64,000 bases of DNA, taken from the NCBI RefSeq assembly GCF_000016385.1, contig NC_009376.1, forward strand, positions 124,001 through 188,000, given 5' to 3'. This document shows, one piece after another, positions 1 to 7,744 of this stretch. A program made the translations under genes and the position numbers. The DNA is from Pyrobaculum arsenaticum DSM 13514 (GTDB taxonomy: Archaea; Thermoproteota; Thermoprotei; Thermoproteales; Thermoproteaceae). Below the pieces are notes generated by a model. The model was given only the letters and a program-made list of their open reading frames with translations, ran no database searches and was not told the DNA's origin. The stretch's first letter is position 1. Each line of letters opens with the position of its first letter.

Positions 1-106
1 CGCGGCCGGCCAGCTCAACCCCCAGGAGGGCAAGGAACTCGTTCACGGAGGGGTTGAGGCTCACCACCTTCCTCGGCACGCCGTCGAGGCTCCCCACAAG
101 CAACAC
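1..106 (-). CDS. BtuF-like ABC substrate-binding protein, N-terminal fragment
   Basis: Only the first 35 or so codons lie in the window; the rest runs off the left edge. The visible residues contain VVSLNPSVNEFLALLG, the first strand and helix of cobalamin/iron-siderophore binding proteins of the BtuF/FhuD fold, where the usual form is RVVSLAPSxTE. I chose GTG at 106 because an upstream in-frame TAG closes the frame and the palindromic TATA box at 124-133 lies 22 nt away, fitting a leaderless mRNA. No signal peptide precedes the fold, so this could be a cytoplasmic member. The family call rests on a short stretch. Confidence 0.5.
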   Translation of the reverse strand, partial: MLLVGSLDGVPRKVVSLNPSVNEFLALLGVELAGR

Positions 107-123
107 GCCGAAGGGCCACTAGG

Positions 124-133
124 TATTTAAATA
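124..133. promoter_or_regulatory. Shared palindromic TATA box, BtuF-like gene and RNase P RNA
   Basis: TATTTAAATA is a perfect 10-bp palindrome. Its centre is 22.5 nt from the leftward GTG at 106 and 22.5 nt from the first paired base of the RNase P RNA at 151, so one element could serve both directions. Confidence 0.6.
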
Positions 134-149
134 GATGAGTAGTTAGGCA

Positions 150-357
150 AGGGCGCCGAGGGGACGGGAGGAGCCCGGAGACGGGTCCCCTCTGGAACCT
201 CCCGCACCGCCCGCGGAGGCCCCCGGCAGGCCGCCGAAAGGCGGGGGTAAAAACCAGCCGGGGGTGCGGCCCCCAAGCAGGGCCTATGAGGCCGCGGCGA
301 GGCCCGGGTAGGGGGTTAGAGAAATACCCCAACAGAAGCGGGGGTATGCGGCGCCCC
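150..357 (+). ncRNA. rnpB: RNase P RNA, probable minimal (type T) form
   Basis: This GC-rich stretch of about 200 nt has no convincing reading frame. GGGCGCCG at 151-158 pairs perfectly with CGGCGCCC at 349-356, closing the molecule as helix P1. Near the 3' end, AGAGAAATACCCC (318-330) followed by AACAGAAGC (331-339) resembles conserved regions IV and V of RNase P RNA (AGAxAAAUxxCC and ACAGAA). Internal hairpins such as CCGCC-GAAA-GGCGG are visible. A TATA box is 22 nt upstream. The length fits the Pyrobaculum-type RNA that lacks the specificity domain, known from published work on this genus. I could not assign CR I with certainty. It would cleave 5' leaders from tRNA precursors. Confidence 0.72.
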
Positions 358-639
358 CTACCCCTTCCACAGCCCTATAATAAGCCCTAGGAGAAACGCC
401 GCTGAGGAGTATGGCACCAGCTCCTTTATGCGCATGGCGTAAGAGACGGCCTCCTTGGCGGCGTAGCCCATCTGTTGCAGAAAGGCAGAGACCTGGTCCG
501 GGGTCATATAGCCCAGGGCGGCTAGGACTATAAATAGGGCTATGAGGAAAAGGGCGGCGGAGAGCAACCTCTTAGCAACGATGCCGACAAGCAGGCCCAC
601 TACGAAGGGGCCTACAACTGCCGCGATCTGCTCAAGCAC
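358..639 (-). CDS. Small FUN14-like membrane protein
   Basis: A protein of 93 residues. The N-terminal half (GPFVVGLLVGIVAKRLL, then a hydrophobic segment of about 20 residues ending in LAALGY) and a C-terminal hydrophobic helix ending in GLWKG suggest three membrane segments. The G-x3-G-x2-KR pattern resembles archaeal FUN14 domain proteins, whose role in archaea is unknown. The frame is open further upstream, but that part reads as low-quality arginine- and proline-rich sequence. GTG at 639 sits 24 nt below TTTTAA at 661-666, so I take it as the true start. The stop codon abuts the 3' end of the convergent RNase P RNA. Confidence 0.55.
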   Translation of the reverse strand: MLEQIAAVVGPFVVGLLVGIVAKRLLSAALFLIALFIVLAALGYMTPDQVSAFLQQMGYAAKEAVSYAMRIKELVPYSSAAFLLGLIIGLWKG

Positions 640-764
640 GGAGGATCGTAGCTCTGCCAATTTTAACCTTTCTCCTGCATTATTTCCAAAAGCTAGATTT
701 CGGGGCGGGGTAGGGCGGCGAGGGGAGGACTGCGGAGAGGAGTAGGCGACTAGAGCCGCACCCC

Positions 765-796
765 CTACAACAATTTCTCCAGCGTCAATTCTGGGT
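765..796. repeat. Inverted repeat, left copy (3' end of YkgJ-like gene)
   Basis: The 32 bases over the last codons and stop of the YkgJ-like gene recur in opposite orientation at 2157-2188 with one mismatch. Twenty-six bases (771-796) are identical. Homology stops abruptly on both sides. Confidence 0.9.
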
Positions 797-1394
797 AATA
801 CCGACGTATGAATGCAAATCCGTTTATTACTGGGTAAAACGGGTAGCGCCCTTCTTCGTCTAGCTCTACTTCTCCTCTCTTCCACAACTCAGATAGTATC
901 TTCGCATATAGATAGCGCCTCTCTAAGGTCTTTACTGCCGTCTCAGCTTCCCGTGGGGCGTACTTAACAGCTATCTTGATGTTTGACATCATTGCCGCGT
1001 CTGCCGGCGTTAAGTCGCGGCGTATTACTGGGCACAAGGTAGACATTACAAATCTCACATCTATCCGCACCTCGCGCTTCATGGGGTCAATCTCGTATTT
1101 TATTATCTTGGGCAGATATGGGAAGGAGCGGCATGTCAACGGCTTGTATAGGTCGTGTAGCAAACACTTATCTGCGTCTAGGAAGGGGCATGCGCCGTCT
1201 TCGCCTAGGTGCATGAGGTAGGAAAGGGCGATTCTAACGCCGTGCACCTTATCCGCCACCTTGTAGGCGGGGGTAAAGACCACCTCTACGCCGAGCTTCT
1301 CCGCGTACTTCTGCAGTATGTACACCTCGTGCGGCAGTACTGTTACGGGGCTCGCCTTGCAACACAAGGCGCAGCCAGGCTCGCATTTAAACAC
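765..1394 (-). CDS. YkgJ-type cysteine-cluster protein
   Basis: A protein of 209 residues with the cysteine pattern of the CxxCxxCC zinc/iron-chelating domain family (YkgJ): FKCEPGCALCCKASP at the N terminus, then ACPFL, KCLLH and LTCRSFPY in the middle. These cysteines probably bind a metal or an Fe-S cluster; the cellular role is not established. The start is GTG at 1394, with ATATATAAAG about 24 nt upstream, as in a leaderless message. Its last codons (PELTLEKL plus stop) recur as an inverted copy at 2157-2188, which is odd. It is transcribed alone, away from the decayed stretch on its upstream side. Confidence 0.8.
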   Translation of the reverse strand: MFKCEPGCALCCKASPVTVLPHEVYILQKYAEKLGVEVVFTPAYKVADKVHGVRIALSYLMHLGEDGACPFLDADKCLLHDLYKPLTCRSFPYLPKIIKYEIDPMKREVRIDVRFVMSTLCPVIRRDLTPADAAMMSNIKIAVKYAPREAETAVKTLERRYLYAKILSELWKRGEVELDEEGRYPFYPVINGFAFIRRYYPELTLEKLL

Positions 1395-2195
1395 GAGGGC
1401 CCCTCGCTATCGCTTTATATATTCTTCCGCCTTGGGCCAAGGTGCGTTGGCCCAACGCCGTAGAAATCCCATCGTTTGAAAGAATTGTACCTACGCCGTG
1501 TGACTGCATCGTGTCGAGGCGAAGACGGTCAAAATCCCGGGCTTCTATAGGCGCATCGCCCTGGAGATGGCATCGCCGTCTAGAGGCAACAAGACTGCCT
1601 ATTCGTCGACAGCCCTGGCGGCCACACCTCTCCCCGTAGGGACATATACTAACCGTGAGAATAGCGCAGAGGTGGCCTGTCTGCAGAGGTGACACTGTAA
1701 CAGTACCCGCGAGCCTTCCTCCGTAGTCGGGGTTGGGCGGTGAAGAAGTAGTAGAGGACTGCGAAGTCAATATTCCCTTGCAAGACACCTCTCAACGCCT
1801 CTTCTAACACCATTACCGTCTAATACCTAGGTGGGCGGAATAAGCCGTGGAGCTCCTCTACCTCGCTGAGTGGCGTGAGTAGGGTCCCGCCCTCCCCGAT
1901 CCTCACCCTGAACCTCCTAGCCTCGGGCCCTCTCTAGGCTGGAGGTGGGCCCTCCCCGAGTCGCCTACTTACATTATTTCCTCTCTTCTTCCAGCTCCTC
2001 GGCCCAATACGACGAGTAGTTGTCTGAGTGGGCAACGTGTGTCAAGAGCCTACAGCGAGGCGGACAAATAAGGCCAACCTCCTCTAACAGTCGCTATGCC
2101 TTTTTTGCGGTGACGCGGTTAAGGGCTCGCTGTAGAGAAGTTGGCTTTGCTAGTAGACCCAGAATTGACGCTGGAGAAATTGGTGTAGCTTCAGT
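1395..2195. other. Decayed intergenic stretch with coding remnants
   Basis: No intact gene is visible in about 800 bp. Short stretches look once coding. On the plus strand, 1506-1691 reads LHRVEAKTVKIPGFYRRIA and continues to a stop. On the minus strand, ATG at about 1812 opens MVLEEALRGVLQGNIDFAVL and stops after some 55 codons, and a fragment ending WAEELEEERK lies further right. None is long or recognisable, and adjacent pieces are in different frames, as expected for frameshifted relics. The inverted copy of the YkgJ-like gene end lies at the right end. I see no tRNA, transposase or CRISPR array. Confidence 0.55.
2157..2188. repeat. Inverted repeat, right copy
   Basis: ACCCAGAATTGACGCTGGAG begins this copy of the YkgJ-like gene end, including its stop codon. 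Read on the plus strand it encodes VDPELTLEKLV plus stop, but the frame upstream is interrupted. It lies just beyond the 3' end of the 2-oxoacid oxidoreductase beta gene. Confidence 0.9.
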
Positions 2196-3140
2196 TTACA
2201 ATATCTTGTCTGCGATGAGTTTTTCGAAGTCGACGACGGGCTTTCCGTCTACCTCGATTGGTTGGAGGGCAGGCGGTAGAGCCCTGTAGTTGGGGTCGTA
2301 TATGCTCTCGTAGCGCTCCTCGAAGGTGGGGACGAGCTCGTTTTTGTAGAATATGCCTAGGGGTAGCCTGTCGCGTTCCACTATTTTGTCCAGGGCTTTT
2401 CTAATCTTTGTGTCGACTTCCTTCTCGTCGTGCACTACGGGATCCCAAGAGGGGTCTGCCTCTTCTAGCTTGTAGATCCTCTTCTCGTACCACTCTCTCG
2501 TCATTATGTTGTTGTACGTCACGCATGGGCTGTAGACCTGCACAAAGGCGGAGCCCTTGTGCCTAATTGCCTCGACAATAAGCTTCGTGGTGTACTTAAT
2601 GTCGTATGAATAGCCGCGTGCGATGAACGTAAAGCCGGCGGTGAGGGCGAGGAGCAATGGGTTTATCTCGCCCTGTGGATTAGCTTTAGGAATCGCCTTT
2701 ACTTTGAGACCCGGCGGCAGGGTAGGTCCTGCCTGCCCCCTTGTCAGTCCATATACCGAGTTGTCCATCAATATCACGGTTATGTCGACGTTTCTCCTGC
2801 CCAGGTGTAGCAGGTGGTTGCCTCCGATAGCCATAAGGTCGCCATCGCCACCCACGACGACCACCTCTAGGCTGGGGTTGGCTAGTTTTATCCCCAGGGC
2901 GTAGGGGATAGCCCTTCCGTGAATGGCGTGCACGCTGGTGGTTCTGACAAAATGAGGTAATCGGGAAGAGCAGCCGATTCCAGATACTAGTACTATTTTT
3001 GATGGGTCTAAGTTCAGCTCAGCAAATGCATTGTATAAAGACTGCAAAACTCCGAAGTGTCCACACCCTGGGCACCACTCGGGCGGCCTTATCCAGCGGT
3101 AGTCGGCGGGGGTTCTCTTGACTAGTTGTTGCATAGTCAT
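2196..3140 (-). CDS. 2-oxoacid:ferredoxin oxidoreductase, beta subunit
   Basis: The 314-residue TPP-binding half of a two-subunit crenarchaeal 2-oxoacid:ferredoxin oxidoreductase, which oxidatively decarboxylates 2-oxoacids to acyl-CoA and reduces ferredoxin in the cytoplasm. Fe-S cysteines are seen in EWCPGCGHFG, in GIGCSSR and in YSPCVTYN. The TPP motif runs from GGDGDLMAIGG to about 27 residues later at MDNSVYGLTRGQ. The start ATG overlaps the stop of the alpha gene by 4 nt, so the two are translationally coupled. Substrate range (pyruvate or 2-oxoglutarate) cannot be decided from sequence; a separate four-subunit por set lies at 48.9-51.9 kb. Confidence 0.92.
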   Translation of the reverse strand: MTMQQLVKRTPADYRWIRPPEWCPGCGHFGVLQSLYNAFAELNLDPSKIVLVSGIGCSSRLPHFVRTTSVHAIHGRAIPYALGIKLANPSLEVVVVGGDGDLMAIGGNHLLHLGRRNVDITVILMDNSVYGLTRGQAGPTLPPGLKVKAIPKANPQGEINPLLLALTAGFTFIARGYSYDIKYTTKLIVEAIRHKGSAFVQVYSPCVTYNNIMTREWYEKRIYKLEEADPSWDPVVHDEKEVDTKIRKALDKIVERDRLPLGIFYKNELVPTFEERYESIYDPNYRALPPALQPIEVDGKPVVDFEKLIADKIL

Positions 3141-5038
3141 AGATCCGACTCTATTTTAATAACATTCTCACCTGTCTCAAATCTCCGGTAGGCGGCAACA
3201 ACGTCGTCTGTGGTTATGGGGCGGCCGTTGAATTTAATAGCAACGGCTGTGGGCTCCACCCCGGCGAACATCCTAGTTATTAACGCCAGCTGACCCATGT
3301 AGTTGTTTTCGATGAAAAGGGTTTTCCTGCCTTTGAGATATTCTCTTACTATGTCGCTTGGAAATGGGTACAGCATCTTGACGTAGAGGAACCCAACATC
3401 TTTTAATTCGTCTAGCGCAGTTAAAATGGCGGGTTTTGTGGAGCCCCAACCCACTATAACCTTCTCGGCGTCTTTGGGCCCGAAGTATAGCACCTTTTCC
3501 TCGGGCGGAATTTCGCCTTCTATTAGTCTTATTTTTGCCATCCTCTTTTCAAACATTTTAGTAACTACTACCGGGTCCTCCTCCGGATCGCCCTCCGGGT
3601 CGTGTTCGAGACTATTCAGATGGAATATAGCATTGGAAATACCTGGCAGTAGTTTTGGAGCCACTATTTCGTCGAGGGGATATGCCTCGGCTTCTTGTGT
3701 CTGCGGATATACTACAGGCTTAACAGTCGTTATTTTCGCTTTTGAAATATCAGGAAGGGGCATTACGGCGAAGGTGTTGGAAAGGTTTTTATCCACTAGG
3801 TGTATCACCGGTACTCTGTACCTTTCTGCCCAATTAGCCACTTTAATATTGTCGAAGAAAACCTCTTCCAAGTCGCCGCTTGCGTAGACAATCTTGGGGT
3901 ACTCGCCGTGGCCTATGAAAAGCGAGAAGAGAAGATCTTGTTGTGCCTGTCTCGTCGCCTGCCCGGTGCTAGGGCCAGATCGCATCCAGAGAGTAACCAC
4001 CACCCCCACCTCCATCATGCCGGCCAACGAGAGGGCCTCTGCCATTAGGCTGAAACCAGGCCCCGAGGTGACCGTAGCCGACCTGGCGCCGGCTATTGCG
4101 CCGCCCGTCGCTATGGCTATGGCGGCTAGCTCGTCCTCTGCCTGAAATGCCACTGATCCGATTTTTTCATATTTTGATAGCTCATCTGCGTTTTTAGAAA
4201 CTGGGTACGGCATCAGCCTTTCAAAAGTCATTGCGTCGTCTGTGGCGGGGGTAATTGGGTAGTAGGCTACGAACCTAACACCTCCCACAATTTTGCCATA
4301 TGCAGAGGCCTCGTTGCCGTTCCAGAATACTCTCTTTGTCTGCGGATTCCTCTGCTGTAGCGTGGCAACTCTCTTCTCTACTAATTTCATGGCTTCTGAG
4401 GCCACTTTTTTGTTTTGTTCAATAACCTCGGCCTTTTTGCCTAGCGCAAATCCAACGCCGCTTGCGACGTGCTCCTCGCTTAGCCCAAGCAGAGCGGCGC
4501 CGAGCGCCACGACGAATGTGTTAACAAATCTTGCAAGCATTACTGGAGATGTTACGCCAATTTTTCTCCCTATTTCAGTAATGTGCTTATTATAGGGCAG
4601 TCCTATAATCTCAACACCGTTTTGTCTAAGATATTCTACATAACCCTTAACGGTCGGCTCAAAGCCGTGTTCTTTTGCAAAATTTTTCAGCCGCTCGGCA
4701 AGGGCTTTTGACATCATGGTATAGCTGTCAGGAGTTTTGGAATCCTCTTCTGTATTGTAAACCAGGTAGCTACCCCTCCTTAGGTGGAAGACGTGCTCCA
4801 AAACCGCATGCCCGTCAAAAGTTAGTGCTAGGTCCACAGAATTGCCAGGGGCAGGCGCTGGCCAGCTCTCAGAAATTGAGCCTACTACGTAGCTATGACG
4901 GCCCCCCGCGATGTTGCTCCAAAATTCTCTCCTAGCAAATACATAGTACCCAGCGCTTCCTACGCCGTAAATAAACATAAATGACGCGGTTTCAACACCT
5001 CTACCTTGGGGTCCACCTATTAGAAAATTGATTTTCAT
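3137..5038 (-). CDS. 2-oxoacid:ferredoxin oxidoreductase, fused gamma-alpha subunit
   Basis: A protein of 633 residues. The gamma domain comes first (about 1-190, starting MKINFLIGGPQGRGVETASF), followed by the pyrimidine-binding alpha domain with YYPITPATDD, the YPITP motif that contacts substrate in archaeal enzymes, and GPGFSLMAEALSLAGM. This gamma-alpha fusion is typical of the two-subunit enzymes of Sulfolobus and Aeropyrum. The start ATG lies about 24 nt below ATATAAATA in an AT-rich gap. It is the first gene of a two-gene operon with the beta subunit, and no dedicated ferredoxin-like delta gene is adjacent. Confidence 0.92.
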   Translation of the reverse strand: MKINFLIGGPQGRGVETASFMFIYGVGSAGYYVFARREFWSNIAGGRHSYVVGSISESWPAPAPGNSVDLALTFDGHAVLEHVFHLRRGSYLVYNTEEDSKTPDSYTMMSKALAERLKNFAKEHGFEPTVKGYVEYLRQNGVEIIGLPYNKHITEIGRKIGVTSPVMLARFVNTFVVALGAALLGLSEEHVASGVGFALGKKAEVIEQNKKVASEAMKLVEKRVATLQQRNPQTKRVFWNGNEASAYGKIVGGVRFVAYYPITPATDDAMTFERLMPYPVSKNADELSKYEKIGSVAFQAEDELAAIAIATGGAIAGARSATVTSGPGFSLMAEALSLAGMMEVGVVVTLWMRSGPSTGQATRQAQQDLLFSLFIGHGEYPKIVYASGDLEEVFFDNIKVANWAERYRVPVIHLVDKNLSNTFAVMPLPDISKAKITTVKPVVYPQTQEAEAYPLDEIVAPKLLPGISNAIFHLNSLEHDPEGDPEEDPVVVTKMFEKRMAKIRLIEGEIPPEEKVLYFGPKDAEKVIVGWGSTKPAILTALDELKDVGFLYVKMLYPFPSDIVREYLKGRKTLFIENNYMGQLALITRMFAGVEPTAVAIKFNGRPITTDDVVAAYRRFETGENVIKIESDL

Positions 5039-5210
5039 GAACTTTAAAGACGACTTTGATATTTATATTTTTTGTTTATATCGTAGCAAACAGTATAGGC
5101 ATCATCGCCATTTATTTTTATGTATGTTCTATAGCATTTGGCTTATTAATTTTATTTAAGAGACGCATTCAACCCCATTAAGGACTGTGCGAAGGTTCTG
5201 GACTCTGATG

Positions 5211-5804
5211 TTAAGAGAACCATTTTGTAATGTGATTTCGAATTCCCGTGATTATCATTTCTGTAGCGACAGAGGCAATTACGAGAGACATGAATCTACC
5301 CAGTAGTCTCAATGGCGTAGCCCCTACGTATTTAACAACCCTGATACCGATTATCAACGTGATTGCCACTAATGTAGACGCCGTTAAGGCTACGCCAAGC
5401 GCCACAAATGGGCCGTATAACGAGGAGATAACTATTAGTGCGGTTATAGTACCTGGGCCTACTATCAAAGGCGTGGCTAGTGGAACAACAGCCTGCTCTT
5501 CTGTGATTTCTACAACACCTACATAGGACCCAGAGACTAGGGTCATTATTGAGATAGCCATCAACACTATACCGCCTGCGATTCTGAAGCTATCTATGCT
5601 CACGCCGAAAATATTCAAAATAAAGCCGCCTGAAACGGCGAATATAGATGAAAGGACAAAAACCGTAAAAATAGTGACAGCCATGATTTTTCTAATATGC
5701 GCCGGCCTTTCTACGGCCAGGGGACCTACTATGGCTAGTTTCCCTATGGGGTTCATTATTGCATAAACCTGCCCCACAAGTCCGATAAATTCGATGGGGG
5801 TCAC
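5211..5804 (-). CDS. MarC family integral membrane protein
   Basis: About 197 residues with six hydrophobic segments and the MarC landmarks: YAIMNPIGKLAIVGPL near the N terminus, IAGGIVLMAISI in the middle and PLATPLIVGPGTITALIV around residue 110. Members are six-helix inner-membrane proteins of unsettled function; the old link to multiple antibiotic resistance was withdrawn. I chose GTG at 5804 over the in-frame TTG at 5808-5810 because TTATAA at 5824-5829 is then 22 nt upstream. A C/D box sRNA ends just upstream of this promoter. Confidence 0.85.
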   Translation of the reverse strand: MTPIEFIGLVGQVYAIMNPIGKLAIVGPLAVERPAHIRKIMAVTIFTVFVLSSIFAVSGGFILNIFGVSIDSFRIAGGIVLMAISIMTLVSGSYVGVVEITEEQAVVPLATPLIVGPGTITALIVISSLYGPFVALGVALTASTLVAITLIIGIRVVKYVGATPLRLLGRFMSLVIASVATEMIITGIRNHITKWFS

Positions 5805-5831
5805 GGGCAAAAAAGCCTAGGGGTTATAAGG

Positions 5832-5889
5832 CTTTTCAGATCGAAGGTTTTCTTCACAAAATCGGCCCTCACGCGCTACATCACGAGGC
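5832..5889 (-). ncRNA. Box C/D sRNA
   Basis: Read on the minus strand, the order is box C GTGATGT (5884-5878), 12-nt guide AGCGCGTGAGGG, box D' CCGA (5865-5862), 4-nt spacer TTTT, box C' GTGAAGA (5857-5851), 11-nt guide AAACCTTCGAT, box D CTGA (5839-5836). Spacings match archaeal C/D RNAs, which direct 2'-O-methylation by fibrillarin at the base paired five nucleotides from D or D'. A TATA-like TAAATTTAT lies about 25 nt upstream, overlapping the end of the FBP aldolase/phosphatase gene. I did not identify the targets. Confidence 0.82.
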
Positions 5890-5916
5890 AAGAAATGAAG
5901 TGTAGGTAAGATAAAT

Positions 5917-7116
5917 TTAGTCGTGTTGAGACTCCCCTACTTTTTCTCCTTTTACTATGGCCTCGATGTATTTTCTTCTCTCTTTTTCGTACTTGTCGGC
6001 GGGGTAGGCCTTAATTTTTGCCAAGATTTTAGGCAGGGCTGTGTACTCCATTTCTTCTGGTGGGAGGCGGTGTGGCTGGAAGGGCCCCATTCTGCGTATG
6101 TAATCTGCTATTTGGGCCGCGACTTGCCTAACGTAGTCAAAGGCCGGGTCGTCGAATAGGTCAACGCCGCCTTCTAAGTATCCGTCGTGTAGCTGGAAGC
6201 CTAGGGCGCCGACTTTGGGCGGTCCATCGAAGCGGGTCATTTTGGCGCCTATGGCAATTCTCTTTTCGGGATCTATGGAAATGAAGCGCGCTGGCATAAG
6301 CGGACCTGCGTGCGAGCCGCGCATCCACCCGTGGACGAGGTGTGGATGTGCGAAGGCCTCAAGAATTTCTCCAACAGCGGGGAGCCCCGACTGGGCTCTA
6401 ACCATCATCACTGGGTCGTCTTTGCCGACATATCTCCCGGCAATTAGAGAGAGCCTTTCGACGCTATTTGCAGCGGCCGGCGCGCCGTCGGCTTTTCTGA
6501 AGACTTTCCTAATAATATACCTCCCAGTGGTGCCTATTAAGCCCAGTAACGAGTAGGCCTCCTCTGGCGTCTTTAATAGGTAGACCTTGTGCTCCACTAC
6601 GTCTAGGACTTCGAAGATAAAGCCTTCGTGCATTGATGGATCTATTACGAGCCCCGCTGTGTTGAACGGGTCTGCGAACATCTTATACAGCGGGAGGTTG
6701 AATGCGCCGGGCTCTGTCTTGTCTGCTGCAAATACAATTAACGGGTCGCTCGGCCTTTCTTCAAACTCCATTTCTGCGACTTGCGGCCCCATTCCTCTTA
6801 CGTTGCCTGAGAAGGCGTCTTTCAACAAGTCTTGGCCAGCCCCGTAGAGCTTAAACTTCTTCGCTATTTGCTCTGTGATCTCCTTGAAAGTCTCCCAGGC
6901 GAGACCGTGTATCTCGGGGTTGTCCTCGCCTTTTGTGTGAGTCATGAGCAGCGATATGTCGTCGCCGACGTTGTAGACAAAATAGTCGATGATGGCCCCC
7001 CTCTTTTGCGCCTCTTTTAGCTTCGCCGCGGCGTATTCAAGCATTTTTGGATGGACGTGGGCATGTCCCGGGAAGCCGCCGACGTCGGCCTTGATTATTG
7101 ATACGGTTACTTTCAT
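5917..7116 (-). CDS. fbp: Fructose-1,6-bisphosphate aldolase/phosphatase
   Basis: A protein of 399 residues, the same length as the Thermoproteus enzyme. It condenses glyceraldehyde-3-phosphate with dihydroxyacetone phosphate and removes the C1 phosphate, a unidirectional gluconeogenic step. GRYVGKDD places Tyr at 229 and Lys at 232, the residues that form and stabilise the Schiff base in the Thermoproteus structure. N-terminal ADVGGFPGH and later THTKGED supply metal-binding acidic residues. The start is ATG at 7116, 25 nt below TATATA at 7139-7144; an upstream in-frame ATG at 7137 would lie on the TATA box itself. The same box faces the divergent GNAT gene. Confidence 0.95.
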   Translation of the reverse strand: MKVTVSIIKADVGGFPGHAHVHPKMLEYAAAKLKEAQKRGAIIDYFVYNVGDDISLLMTHTKGEDNPEIHGLAWETFKEITEQIAKKFKLYGAGQDLLKDAFSGNVRGMGPQVAEMEFEERPSDPLIVFAADKTEPGAFNLPLYKMFADPFNTAGLVIDPSMHEGFIFEVLDVVEHKVYLLKTPEEAYSLLGLIGTTGRYIIRKVFRKADGAPAAANSVERLSLIAGRYVGKDDPVMMVRAQSGLPAVGEILEAFAHPHLVHGWMRGSHAGPLMPARFISIDPEKRIAIGAKMTRFDGPPKVGALGFQLHDGYLEGGVDLFDDPAFDYVRQVAAQIADYIRRMGPFQPHRLPPEEMEYTALPKILAKIKAYPADKYEKERRKYIEAIVKGEKVGESQHD

Positions 7117-7135
7117 GAGTGTTGTGATGAGTCTC

Positions 7136-7146
7136 ATTTATATACG
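7136..7146. promoter_or_regulatory. Shared TATA box, fbp and GNAT genes
   Basis: ATTTATATACG contains the palindrome TATATA. It is about 25 nt from the fbp ATG at 7116 and about 20 nt from the GNAT GTG at 7162, the only TATA-like element in the gap. Confidence 0.55.
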
Positions 7147-7161
7147 TTACCTAAATTAGGT

Positions 7162-7620
7162 GTGGATATCGACTATGTTGATATAACTGGAGTATACTCA
7201 TTAGTAGAGGAATTATACCGTAAGACTACCTTAGAAACTATTACGTACAGATTCCTACATCCCGTAGCAGACGTTACACATATCTACAGGTACTTATGGA
7301 GCCGAGGCTGCCGATCGTTTCTCATATACTACAATAACAAGCCTGTTGGGATTATTGATATAACGCCATGCGGGAATGGAGTTGAGGTTGCTGTTTTAAT
7401 AATTGACTCGTACCAGGGGAAGGGCTTGGGGAAGTATGTGGTACTTGACTTCGCACAGAGGTTGAAGAATATGGGTTTTGCCTACGCAATCGCCTACGTG
7501 GCGCCGGAGAACTACAAAGCGCTTGCGATAGCTAGAAAAATCGGCGCCGAGGTGAGATGTAGAGACGTCTGTTTTATAAAATACTGGCTATCGGACAAAG
7601 ACAAGGAAATGTGCAGATAA
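7162..7620 (+). CDS. GNAT family N-acetyltransferase
   Basis: A protein of 152 residues. The acetyl-CoA pyrophosphate loop is seen as DSYQGKGLGKYVV (Q-x-x-G-x-G/A pattern), followed by the helix with LDFAQRLKNMGF and by VAPENYKALAIARKIGAEV, the standard GNAT motif B region. It should transfer an acetyl group to an amine, but the substrate is not predictable. The start is GTG at 7162, divergent from fbp through a shared TATA box. It is followed by a 125-bp gap before carA. Codon use is more AT-rich in the first 200 nt than in its neighbours. Confidence 0.85.
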   Translation: MDIDYVDITGVYSLVEELYRKTTLETITYRFLHPVADVTHIYRYLWSRGCRSFLIYYNNKPVGIIDITPCGNGVEVAVLIIDSYQGKGLGKYVVLDFAQRLKNMGFAYAIAYVAPENYKALAIARKIGAEVRCRDVCFIKYWLSDKDKEMCR

Positions 7621-7744
7621 CAGGCCCATAGGCGCTGGGAGGTACTAATAGGCATGCTTGTTGGCGGCTCTTCGGAAGACGACTTTCCCGCATGTCAGAT
7701 AAATAGTTTCGGTATTTGGCATAAAGCTTATATAGGCAGTCGAT

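Noticed and set aside
15..332. Minus-strand open frame of 105 codons
   Set aside because: It is arginine- and proline-rich and runs antisense through the RNase P RNA helices, so it is a shadow of GC-rich RNA sequence.
150..357. SRP (7S) RNA as an alternative
   Set aside because: The helix 8 signature (CAGG ... GNAR loop ... AGCA) is absent and the length is about 100 nt too short.
358..885. 175-residue version of the FUN14-like protein
   Set aside because: The upstream part is low-complexity and overlaps the end of the YkgJ-like gene; the TATA box at 661-666 marks a later start.
1470..1495. CRISPR-like repeat unit (GTAGAAATCCCATCGTTTGAAAG)
   Set aside because: It resembles a repeat end but occurs only once, with no spacer array.
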